DNA from: Acephala macrosclerotiorum
Lineage: Eukaryota; Ascomycota; Leotiomycetes; Helotiales; Mollisiaceae
Length of the DNA: 17,775 nucleotides
Direction: 5' to 3'
Assembly (NCBI GenBank): GCA_014904845.1
Contig: MU119818.1
Location: forward strand, 1-17,775
Shown here: positions 1 through 8,787 of the stretch, one piece after another
Numbering within the stretch: position 1 is the stretch's first letter
How the letters are laid out: each line of letters opens with the position of its first letter
The notes under the pieces: model-generated
Seen by the model: the letters and a program-made list of their open reading frames with translations, nothing else
Database searches by the model: none
What the model was told of the DNA's origin: nothing
Program-made: the position numbers and the translations under genes

Positions 1-1205
1 AAATATTTTTTTTATTTATTCTAAAAATACTTTTTTATATTCTATTTATAATTTATAATTCTAATTACTTTTTACTTTGAAATTTTATATTTATTTCAAT
101 ATATATTATATCGAATCAAAAAATAAAAAAAATAATAAAAAAAAAAATTTTTAATCAAAATTATACTTTAAAAAAATGTAATCGTATTTTTAAAAAATAT
201 TTTATCGAATCATATCGTATTTAATAAATATATTAATTCAACGAGTTTTTATATCGAATTCGTAAAAATTGTTATTTTAATATTTTTTAATAAATTACAA
301 TAAAATACTCGTTATTAATACGCGATAAAACGTAAAATAGAAAATCAATTAATTTCAAATCGAAAAAAATAAAACGAACGTAAAATCGCAATATTTTTTA
401 AAAATTTAATAGTTTTTTTTAATACAAATAAAAACTATTTTTTTTTACGTTCAATTGAACCAGTAAATTGCGTACAATTAGAATTTTTTTTATTCGATCG
501 ATTTTATTCAATTATTATTTCTTCGTAAATAATTTTACTATTTTATAATCGAACGAATTTAATTATTAATCAATATTAAAACGTTTGAAAACAAATTACA
601 AAATACTAAAATCTTAATTTAATATTAATAATTTAATTTTATTTACTTTTTTTTTAAAAAAAAATATTTATTTATTTATATAATTAAATAAAATAAATAT
701 AAAATTAAAAAATAAACATTAAAATAATTATTATCAAAGGCAATAAAAATTATAATTCGAATTATTTAATCGATCGTTTAAGTAATCACATGATTAAACC
801 GATAATTACTACAATATATATTAACGTAATACGATCGTAAAATAATTAAAAATAAATATATTTTATTTATTTTTATTTAATTTGATTAAATACGTATATT
901 AAAAATTTTTAATAATTTAAATTTTAATAAATTCTAATAATATATTAATATATTTATTAATTATAAATTTTTTGATTATATAGTGAAAATAATTAATAAA
1001 ATTGTAATATAAAATTCAAAAGCGTTTTTTTTATTATAACGATTTAAAAATTAAATTAATAAATTAAATTGATTATATTATATATTTAATATTTTAATAC
1101 GTTATATTTTGAATTTGAAAGTAATCGAATACAGCGTTGCAAATATTTAATTTTTTAAAATTGGTTTTAAATGTTAATAATTTTTCAAAAGTTCGTAGTA
1201 AGTGT
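1..1205. repeat. AT-rich, RIP-like gene-free tract
   Basis: This stretch is almost entirely A and T; rows I counted by eye hold only about 5-20 % G+C. It contains long A and T runs, no open frame with protein-like composition and no recognisable RNA gene. Many of the few remaining C residues sit in CpG (for example at 183, 206 and 217), whereas CpA is scarce. That is expected after RIP, which preferentially turns CpA into TpA, and is opposite to ordinary CpG-methylation decay. The composition changes sharply near 1205, where GC-normal DNA of a dihydroxyacetone kinase remnant begins. The likely origin is an old transposon or other duplicated sequence mutated beyond recognition; I cannot identify its family. 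It continues off the left edge. Confidence 0.8.
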
Positions 1206-1212
1206 AGTGTAA

Positions 1213-1647
1213 GTGCGGGCCCCGGTACTGTATGCAATCTTGTTCACCGCCCTCGCTAACTCTTTGTCCGCCAATATATCGCCCACCCCTTCAACCCTCG
1301 CCCCTTCCGCTGACGTCTCAAATATCCCCACCACCCTCGCTACTTCCCTCTCTTTAGCACTCATAGAGCTCTGCCGCTATACAATAGCCTGCTGTGGCCA
1401 TAAAACAATGATGGACGCCCTAATCCCCTTCATCGAAACTTTTGCTCAAACGTTAGATTTTCAGAGGGCGGTGAGGGACGCGGCGACGGACGCCGAGGGG
1501 ATAAGGGACTTGGACGCGGTATCGTGAAGAGCTAGTTATGTTTCTAAGGGAAGTTTTGAAGGCGGTGTACCGGATCCTGGGGCTGTTGGAGTTGTGAGTG
1601 TTTTGAGGGGGATTTTGAGGGGTTCAGTGTTGGAGTTGGAGGCTTGA
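1213..1647 (+). pseudogene. Dihydroxyacetone kinase, C-terminal (DhaL domain) remnant
   Basis: Reading frame 1 of this segment encodes the last ~140 residues of a fungal dihydroxyacetone kinase, which uses ATP to phosphorylate dihydroxyacetone in the cytosol. Recognisable DhaL segments in order are FTALANSL, TLAPSADVSNIPTTLATSLS, a HKTMMDALIPF block and, after the stop, RASYVSKGSFEGGVPDPGAVG. Damage: (1) an in-frame TGA at 1525-1527 replaces the Gly expected in the GRASY motif, and the same frame continues cleanly to a second TGA at 1645-1647; (2) the Asp normally found in GDKTM is His; (3) everything upstream, including the dihydroxyacetone-binding DhaK domain, is missing, because homology stops within about 10 bases of the AT-rich tract, and a TAA lies just before 1213. 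Full fungal enzymes are close to 600 residues. The 5' half was either deleted or lies beyond the left edge, separated by an insertion. It converges on the SDR gene. Confidence 0.85.
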
Positions 1648-1994
1648 GGAGTGAGATGCTCCTGATTTGCAAGTCGAATTTAGACTTTTTGGATAGATTA
1701 AATAGAACTAAGGGATTTATGATCTAATCACCTGCAACCGCGTTTCGACGAGGTTGGAATGTTCATCTAAGCGACAGAAATAGGGGAGGTGCGGGGTAAA
1801 ACGGGGTCATTTCCAGTGTTCATCGCTAAATTTTAGAGTGCCGCTGGTGCGTTAGCCCCTCTATTTTCAGCGTGTGGCCCTAACTCCAGGGGTTGTGAAA
1901 GCAGCAAATGCCTGGATGTGTGACATGAATGCTAGATCTGGTGCATGGTAATAGCTTATTGATCTATCTAAAAGTGAAAAGACAGGAAAAAGAA
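1648..1994. other. Intergenic, between convergent genes
   Basis: The space between the 3' end of the kinase remnant and the 3' end of the SDR gene. Base composition is normal again. I see no open frame of coding character, no RNA gene and no clear repeat; it should hold the 3' untranslated region and polyadenylation signals of the SDR transcript. Confidence 0.5.
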
Positions 1995-2961
1995 TCACGC
2001 AGAAGCACAATGTCCTCCATCTACTCTCAAATCCGCGCCGGTCATCCACGAGCTGCCATTAGCAAGCAAGAATATCGCTGGAGCTTTAAAATCCTCTGGT
2101 GCTCCAAGTCTACCCAAGAGAGCACCTGCCATCCACGTCTTCTCTACCTCCGGCTCAGCAGCAAGCAGTGCGTCGGTCATCGCTGTTCGAATATACTAGG
2201 GATTCCGTCAGCTATGTTGAGAAATAAGGAGGATGAAAGGGATGTACCTCGGGCGATAAAGTGTTCACTCTAATTCTATGCGCACCCCATTCTTGAGCAA
2301 CAGATCTACGCATCTGATGCATAGCTGCTTTGGAAGTATTATACGCTGTACAAGTCAATCCCTAAATAATCTTCATTAGTATATTCCTGTTCAACAGTTC
2401 TAATCTACCCACCCTGTTCGCAACCTGCCCCGACATCGACGCAATCATAACCACACTCCCCCTCGTCCCCTCATGCATAAAAATCCTCGCCGAATGCTTG
2501 ATCGTCAAGAACGTCCCGGTAACATTAACATCCATGATCCTCCTAAACCCCTCAACGGGATACTCCAACGCTGGCACCTTCTGCTGAATCCCCGCACACG
2601 CAATCGTTCCCGCCAACGGCGCTCCAAGTTTCGCTCCTGTTTCTGCGATAAGATCGAGAGTTGCGGAGATAGAGGCTTCGTCCGTGATGTCACAATGGTG
2701 GTAGGAGACGGTGAGTTTGGAGGACTTGGCGAGGGTGAGGAGTGAGATCCATTCTAGTTCTGAGGGAGATGGGAGGATGTCAATACAGGCGGCGTGACCT
2801 CCAGATTCGAGGACGGCAGCTGCGAGGGTTATCCCTAGGCCTCGTCCTCCGCCTGTTACGGCGATGGTACGGCTGGCGAGGGAGAAGAGGGAGGGTGTGG
2901 GTGCGAAGGATGGAGCAGTGGCGGGAAGCTGAACTTCGACGGGTTCTTCTATGCTGCCCAT
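1995..2961 (-). CDS. Short-chain dehydrogenase/reductase, sorbose-reductase/polyol-dehydrogenase type
   Basis: Spliced gene, complement(1995..2195, 2248..2361, 2413..2961), 287 codons plus stop. Introns are 52 nt (2196-2247) and 51 nt (2362-2412, with TACTAAT near its 3' end); splicing restores one uninterrupted frame. The ATG at 2961 has AAG before it and is the only sensible start; the frame further upstream offers only a TTG. Classical SDR features: the nucleotide-binding TGGGRGLG after a ~35-residue leader, an Asp closing beta-2 (CIDIL, suggesting NAD rather than NADP), ACAG in place of NNAG, DVNVTGTF, catalytic Ser in IASMSGQ, and YNTSK (Tyr-x-x-x-Lys) just after intron 1. The C-terminus has the usual SSWMTGADLRVDGG. 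The family interconverts ketoses and polyols such as sorbose/sorbitol or arabinitol; the substrate here is unknown. One oddity is that the conserved SPGY segment reads SPEY across intron 2. It is divergent from the transketolase and convergent with the kinase remnant, suggesting a shared ketose pathway. Confidence 0.9.
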
Positions 2962-3563
2962 CTTGGGTTTCTGGAACGAGTGCAATCGATGTAAGATAGA
3001 TGTCCAACTTTGAAAATTACTGGAAAGACTCAACGCGTGAAATGATGGATGAATTCAGAAGGGAGGCACAGAGAGGATGCGGGAAGAGAACGGCAGAGAA
3101 ATACAAAACAATCTTGGAAGACGTGTCATGCAGTCGCATCAATACCCACACCTACTGCTACAGTATTTCCATCAATTCAAGGGGCAGAACTTTCTGCCGC
3201 AAGCGACAACCTTGAATTGGAAATGTTGAGAAGCAGAGTTTGAAATCTGGAGAAGTTTGAGGTGATGTTGCGGGGTCTCCAAAAAAGGAAATCCTAAACG
3301 CTGCCACGCCACCGGAACCCTGTTCCGCGCTATTCCCGGAGTGCAGGTCAACGTCCATTCCCAAAGGTGCGTAGGCTTCACACTTCCTAAACGACAATCA
3401 TTGAACGCTTTCCTTATTGAAGCAATTGCAAGCGCTTTGTCTCTACTACCGAACTGGCGGCATTGTTCAAGATGATTTATATATACACTTTCTTTCAAGA
3501 TGTATCGCCCAGCATATGTCCCAGATCTCCTTCAGTACCATCTAGTCTGCCATCAACTCCATT
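2962..3563. promoter_or_regulatory. Shared divergent promoter region, SDR / transketolase
   Basis: This 602-bp gap lies between the start codons of two divergently oriented genes, so it must hold both promoters. On the + strand the stretch 3478-3485 is TATATATA, 79 bp before the transketolase ATG, and is followed by a pyrimidine-rich stretch (CTTTCTTTC, 3488-3496) typical of fungal start regions. I see no equally clear TATA box for the SDR. Open frames here are short and lack protein-like composition. The arrangement would allow co-regulation, but I recognise no specific operator. Confidence 0.55.
3478..3485 (+). promoter_or_regulatory. TATA box of the transketolase gene
   Basis: TATATATA 79 bp upstream of the transketolase ATG, followed by a CT-rich stretch. 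The position is plausible for initiation about 30-60 bases downstream, giving a short leader. Assigned from position and sequence only. Confidence 0.45.
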
Positions 3564-5836
3564 ATGGCTCCCTCGGCGGTCGACAGTGTCTCCCATCTGC
3601 CAGTTTCGATAGCGTCGAAATCCCAAAACGGTAGCAGTAATGGTTTCATTGATGTCAAACTTGAAGATGGCGAGCTCGGTGGCCATGTATTGAAGACACT
3701 CAGATGTCTTATTGCAGATCTCTGCGAGCAATTCAAGGGCGGTCATCCAGGAAGCGCTATGGGTATGGCGGCAATTGGAGTTGCGCTGTGGAAATACACC
3801 ATGAAGTATTCGCCAGAGAATCCAAATTTCTTCAACCGAGACAGATTCGTGCTATCAAATGGTGAGCTCCCTCTAATGATGCTGACCGGAGCAGCCTTCA
3901 ATTGAGATTCTGTAGATGCTAATAGATAGCAGGCCACACATGTCTCTTCCAGTACACCTTCCTCCACCTCGTCGGGTACAAAAACATGACATTTGATCAA
4001 CTGAAATCCTACCACTCCTCTCGAACCAACTCTATCTGCCCCGGACACCCCGAAATCGAACACGAAGGCATCGAAGTCACAACCGGTCCTCTCGGCCAAG
4101 GAATCGCGAACGCAGTTGGTTTAGCGATGGCTACAAAACACCTGGCAGCTACATACAACAGACCTAATTACCCCGTCGTGGACAATACAACTTGGTGTAT
4201 GATTGGAGATGCGTGTCTGCAGGAAGGTGTTGCGCTCGAAGCTATTTCTCTCGCTGGACATTGGAAGTTGAACAATTTGGTGGTGATCTATGATAATAAT
4301 CAAATTACTTGCGATGGATCTGTGGATCTGTGTAATAATGAGGATGTCAATGCGAAGATGGTAGCGAGTGGGTGGGATGTGATTGATGTTGAGGATGGGA
4401 ATTATGATATTGAGGGTATTGTGCGGGCGCTTATCACGGCGAAGAACAGCGAGGAGAAGCCTACGTTCATCAATATCCGGACGGTCATTGGGATTGGTAG
4501 CAAGGTGGCTGGTGATGCCAAATCTCATGGAGCTGCACTTGGGGCGGAAGATGTTGCTAATATCAAGAGGAAGAATGGTATGGATGAGACGAAGCATTTC
4601 CAAGTTTCTGACGAGGTTTACGATTTCTTCCGCGAAGCCAAGCCACGAGGCAGACAGCTTGAGGCTGACTGGAATAAGCTGGTGGATACATACGGACAGG
4701 AGCACCCAAAGCTGCACTCCGAGTTCAAGCGCCGAGTAGCAGGCGAGTGGACAGATGACTGGTCGAAATTCATCCCCGCCAAAGCAGATCTTCCCACAAC
4801 ACCAACACCCTCAAGGAAATCTTCAGGCTTGATTTGCAATCCCCTTGCTCAGAATCTGAAGAACTTCATGGTCGGCACAGCAGATCTCTCGCCGTCCGTG
4901 AACATGATCTGGAAAGACAAAGTCGACTTCCAGCATCCCGGCCTGAAGACTGCATGTGGGATCAACGGCGATTACTCAGGACGTTACATCCACTGGGGAA
5001 TCCGCGAACATGCCATGGCATCAATCTCCAACGGCCTGGCCGCTTTCAACAAAGGCACGATCCTCCCTGTCACATCATCCTTCTTCATGTTCTACATCTA
5101 CGCTGCTCCAGGTATCCGAATGGGCGCTCTTCCAAAACTTCAACAAATCCACATTGCTACACACGACTCGATAGGCACAGGAGAAGACGGAACTACGCAT
5201 CAACCTATCGCTCTGGCTTCTCTGTACCGCGCGATGCCGAATCTTCTCTACATCCGTCCAGCGGACAGTGAAGAGACGACCGGTGCTTATATCGCTGCAT
5301 TGAAAGCGAAAGACACACCATCAATCATCTCCCTCTCCCGCCAAATCCTAGAGCAGTACCCCCAACACTCTTCTCGCGATGGTGTACAAAAAGGCGCCTA
5401 CGCCTTCATCGAGCACGCCGATGCAGACGTAACACTCATCGGTATCGGCGCTGAGATGGTATTTGCCGTCAACACTGCCAAACTTCTGGAATCGAAATTC
5501 GGGCTAAAAGTCCGAGTTGTAAGTTTTCCTTGTCAGAGATTGTTTGATCAGCAATCGATCGAATACAAGAGGGAGGTGTTGCGGTATAGGAGTAAGGCGC
5601 CGAGAGTGGTGATTGAGGCCTATGCTGTTAATGGGTGGGAGAGGTATGCTGATGCGGGGTTTTCGATGCATTCATTCGGGCATTCGTTGCCGGGGAAGGA
5701 TGCGTATAAGTTCTTTGGGTTTGACGAGGATGTTATTGCGCCGAAGGTGATGAAGTTGGTTGAGGATGCGAGGAGGGAGGGGATTGAGAGTTTGAGGGGA
5801 GAGTTTAGAGATTTGAACGACAGGACCGGACACTGA
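3564..5836 (+). CDS. Transketolase of the dihydroxyacetone-synthase type
   Basis: Spliced gene, 3564..3861 joined to 3933..5836, 733 residues; the 71-nt intron (GTGAGC...GATAGCAG, TGCTAAT branch site) splits the Gly codon of LSNGH. Thiamine-diphosphate enzyme moving a two-carbon unit from a ketose phosphate to an aldehyde. Visible motifs: GGHPGSAMG (His61), LSNGH (His101), GPLGQG (151-156), GDACLQEG (191-198) paired with the NN at 221-222 (diphosphate/Mg site), IREH with the catalytic Glu near 458, THDSIGTGEDG (His510) and SLSRQ (Arg569). The wording GHTCLFQY, GDACLQEG and SFPCQRLFD is closer to methylotrophic-yeast dihydroxyacetone synthases (formaldehyde + xylulose 5-phosphate to dihydroxyacetone + glyceraldehyde 3-phosphate) than to housekeeping transketolases. 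Length fits (yeast enzymes about 710). Unlike peroxisomal yeast enzymes, the C-terminus ends in TGH, not a PTS1 tripeptide, so a cytosolic location is likely. All key residues are present and the gene appears functional. Substrate assignment is inference. Confidence 0.93.
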
Positions 5837-6835
5837 TTGGGAGGAACCTATTCTAACTGATGGAATTAGGGCCTTGCAGGGGAGTTTGGGGTCTTGAATT
5901 GCTAGAACATGGTCAACTGAAATCCCTTCGTTTTGACAGCAAGTCCACTCCACGTGTTTTCCCTCGCTTCCCCTTTCTTGGCAGCAACTGCTGCTATCCT
6001 GATCCGAGGTCGGCAATACCTTCGTACATCGCGTGTTCTCCAAACCTGTTGACACCTGCCAAAGAACCGCTCTCATGCACCTTTCCTGCAGGCGACGTCA
6101 CTGTTCATAAACATGCCATTCTATGAACTCGGTTCGGCACTGCAGCAATGTCAGCCCGGCCATTCACTTTTCACGTGCGAGCCTCACCAGCCTCCCCTTT
6201 TTCATCAACCGGACGATGAGAAAATGTCCCTCTATTTACTGTTTATCATTTACCACTTGCGACTAGGAAGAGAAAATTGAAACCCCCAACCTCCTGATAA
6301 AATTAGTGAGGGGGATTTACGATCTCAGATTACGCCAGAGTGGGAAGTTCGGAGAAGAAGTGGGACTTCTGGTGCACGTTTTTGCCCTGCAGAAACGAGA
6401 AACAAGGCTTCTTCAGCACCGACACGAACTCGGCAGCCCAGCCTTGAACTAACTCGACCATGACAACATGATGTCTGCGTGATAGCTTTCTTCTTCTTTC
6501 TCACGACGCCATCTCTCCTTCCTTGCCATCCAATCTTTGTACACTCGTTTCACAACCTTCACCTGTACTAGATTTTCATCGAGGCTGTTTAATCGCGACT
6601 CGGTAGTATCCGACCTAAGATCTCGAATTGACGGTTACCCGCATTGCGACATCATTTGTTTCGGAGCTTGGACCTGGTGGACGTTCACAGTGGGGAAGAT
6701 CAACCAGGAACCGCATCGCGATAAACAATCCCCATCCCAATCATCACAACAACTCGATCGCATCGCAAACACCACCGACCGCATCTGATTTAAGGTCAGC
6801 GAACCCGAGCGACCCAAGGTCGCGATTGAGTCGCA
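5837..6835. other. Intergenic: transketolase 3' end and promoter/leader of the next gene
   Basis: No coding frame stands out in these ~1,000 bases. Visible sites: CACGTG E-boxes at 5951-5956 and 6172-6177, and a CRE-like GACGTCAC at 6094-6101, all upstream of the membrane-protein gene. A pyrimidine-rich block (6487-6535, TTTCTTCTTCTTTCTC followed by CCATCTCTCCTTCC) resembles a fungal transcription start region, which would give the next gene a leader of about 300 bases. Short upstream ATGs exist in that leader. Function of these sites is inferred from consensus only. Confidence 0.4.
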
Positions 6836-7589
6836 ATGGCTCCCATCCCAATAGCGCAACCTCTTCAACACCTCTCCAACCTTGCAGAACGCTCCGTCGA
6901 TTCTGCGATCACAGCGACGAGAACCCTCCCATCCCGCGTCCTCCATCTCCTCCCCCGACAGAACAACCCCTCAATAATCCCCACAACATATGGCAGCATC
7001 AATAGCAGCCCGAGTCCAGGAACAATAGTAGGCATCGTCCTCGGTTCTGTTGGCGGATTCCTGTTGTTGCTTTGGTTGATTTATACGTGTTTGAGTTTTG
7101 GGGGGTGGGGGAGTAGGTCGACGTATAGTGAGGATGTTGTGGTTAGGGATAGGAGAAAGAGCCATCATGGGAGTACGAGGAGTAGGAGGGTGTCTGAGAC
7201 TGTTGAAGTAAGTGCATGGTGATTTTGAGTTGTTTGCACGAGACTGGGAGGAATACTGACGATTTTTTGATATGTAGGTTAGGAGAGGACCAAGTCCGGT
7301 GAGGATTGTACCAATGCCTATGCCTATGCCTATGCCTCGCGAGCCAGTTCGGGAGACAGTTATTGTAGAGGAACATCGAAGCAGGGAGAGGCCGAGGGAT
7401 AGTAGGGGGAGTGATGAGGTTGTTGTCATCGAGGAGCATAGCCCGCCGAGGAGGAAGAAGAGCGTTAGGGATAGGGAGGAGAGGGATCGCAGAGAGCCGC
7501 CGGGGTATAGGACGGTGGATCCAGGGGCATATGGGGGTGCGGTAGGCGGGAGGAGGAGTAGCGGTGGGGGAAGTAGGAGGGGCAGATGA
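6836..7589 (+). CDS. Hypothetical single-pass membrane protein with basic, low-complexity tail
   Basis: Spliced gene, 6836..7207 joined to 7278..7589, 227 residues. The 70-nt intron has GTAAGT at 7208, TACTGACG as branch site and TAG at 7275-7277. I do not recognise a named family. Residues 1-60 are Ser/Thr/Pro-rich without a clear signal peptide. Residues 62-87 form one strong membrane helix (GTIVGIVLGSVGGFLLLLWL), after which the protein is highly charged (RDRRKSHH, REERDRRE), so a cytosolic tail follows by the positive-inside rule. Exon 2 begins with a Pro-Met repeat (PMPMPMPMP, 136-144) and then has two similar patches, VIVEEHRSRE and VVVIEEHSPPRR, before GYRTVDPGAYGG and a Gly/Arg/Ser end. 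The layout resembles small fungal sensor-like or scaffold membrane proteins, but no catalytic motif is visible. The clean intron and codon pattern make a real gene likely. Confidence 0.75.
7311..7335 (+). repeat. Hexanucleotide repeat (ATGCCT) in coding sequence
   Basis: The unit ATGCCT is repeated about four times in tandem at the start of exon 2 of the membrane-protein gene, encoding alternating Met and Pro. Length changes in units of six would keep the frame, so it can vary without breaking the gene. Confidence 0.75.
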
Positions 7590-8746
7590 GAGGGAGATGC
7601 GAGATGGTAATGTTTGAGTTTTGGGAGGGCAGATAGGGATGGTTGGCGAATCCATTGTGACATATCGGATGGGCGCATCAGGTTGGCATGGACGGGTATA
7701 TTGCGGAGTCTAGGAGATGCTGTCAAGGGTGGACGGCCAAATAAGTAATGCCTCAATGAGTAGAGGCGAGTGGGACTGGCTGGGAGGAGGTATCTATGAG
7801 TTTTGGTCGAAGGAATACAGGACACCAGGGAAGGCATCTATTGGCGTGGCATAATATTGAGCCATTAATTTGTTGCATTTGCATTGTTTTGTTCTTTTTC
7901 GTTTGCGAATACCCACATCGCTCTCCTTCCTAGCTCTAGTCGCGCTAGGTAGAGAAGAAGTTCCAATTATTCGAGTTAGCGGCAGTGTCTGTGTAGCATA
8001 ATAAAAGTTTGTTCACATTATACATTTTCTCTCCGTTCTTGTTTTATACGGCTGACCTTATCGCAATTTGGTTTTTTTGCTACTCGCTTTGCGCGCATGT
8101 CCATTAGCCTCCGATGTTGAGTACAAGCGAGTATTAAAGTACTCTCGAATCCAAAGTACTTTGTCATGAGGTGCAAGAGGCTTACCAAGTTGTGAGGGAT
8201 TACTTTTTTGAAGATGGAGGACTTCATTTAGAAGTGCCGTCTGAGACTACGGGGTTGGCAAGAGATGGCGAGTCGCTCCTCCCATGATTGGTTCATGATG
8301 TGCCTTCCTTGTCCGACGTTGCAGCCCGCCAGCCTTATTCATTCTCACCTTCTCGAGATCGCTTTTCTTCTTCCTCTTCTACGCTATCCTAATTCAGCCT
8401 GACCAACTTTCTTGTCCATCAGCGACAGCCATCTGGAAGCTTAGAGTTATTTACATTGAATTTTATTTTATTTTTTAGTTTTTTGTTATTTGTCATGTTT
8501 CTGTTATTGATGTCGGGGTTATAAAGCATTCTACGGAGGTCCATGGAGTAGATGGTTGAAGAAGTTGGTGGATAAGCCGGAGTTCGACCCCGAGGCCAAT
8601 GAAGCTGAATTTTAAACTCCGATGTCGATTCGCGCCCTTGACGCGCCAGTTCTTTGCCTGCCTTCAAAATTATCTCGAAAATTTGCAGATCCCACCTTCT
8701 ACCTTCTTCGGTCTGATATTAAGTAAAGGTACTTCCCAAAATCATC
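7590..8746. other. Intergenic: 3' region of membrane-protein gene and promoter of transporter
   Basis: No convincing gene in 1,157 bases. A perfect 12-bp palindrome CAAAGTACTTTG lies at 8152-8163. A CT-rich block occurs at 8344-8390, an AT-rich patch at 8445-8500, and GGTTATAAAG (TATAAA at 8520-8525) about 225 bp before the transporter ATG. If transcription starts just after that TATA, the leader holds two upstream ATGs, at 8599 and 8622; the frame from 8599 runs to 8787 and overlaps the transporter start out of frame. Confidence 0.45.
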
Positions 8747-8787
8747 ATGTCAGAATTGTTGTCGGCCATCGAGTTGCTCGCTACTAA
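8599..8787 (+). promoter_or_regulatory. Possible upstream ORF overlapping the transporter start
   Basis: An ATG at 8599 opens a 62-codon frame that passes over the transporter ATG (8747) in another frame and stops at 8787. If the mRNA begins near the TATAAA at 8520, scanning ribosomes would meet this ATG first, lowering transporter translation. A second short upstream ATG frame starts at 8622. There is no evidence of protein-level conservation, so this is a regulatory possibility, not a gene. Confidence 0.25.

Noticed and set aside
1..1205. Mitochondrial DNA insertion, because of the AT richness
   Set aside because: No mitochondrial gene, tRNA or intron core is recognisable, and the CpG-biased remaining C fits RIP better.
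2362..3033. Longer SDR start upstream of 2961
   Set aside because: The frame upstream has only a TTG, and the ATG at 2961 has good context and the usual distance to TGGGRGLG.
3500..3625. Upstream ATG at 3500 opening a frame across the transketolase start
   Set aside because: It lies only about 15 bases after the TATA box, so it is probably not in the mRNA.
6971..7837. 288-codon open frame on the minus strand
   Set aside because: Pro/Leu/Ser-rich antisense of the membrane-protein gene; the + strand has a coherent spliced frame with consensus splice sites.
8152..8163. 12-bp perfect palindrome CAAAGTACTTTG
   Set aside because: Single occurrence, no second copy or neighbouring motif seen; may be chance.
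8575..8600. tRNA B-box-like AGTTCGACCCC
   Set aside because: No A box, no cloverleaf and no T-run terminator at the proper distances.
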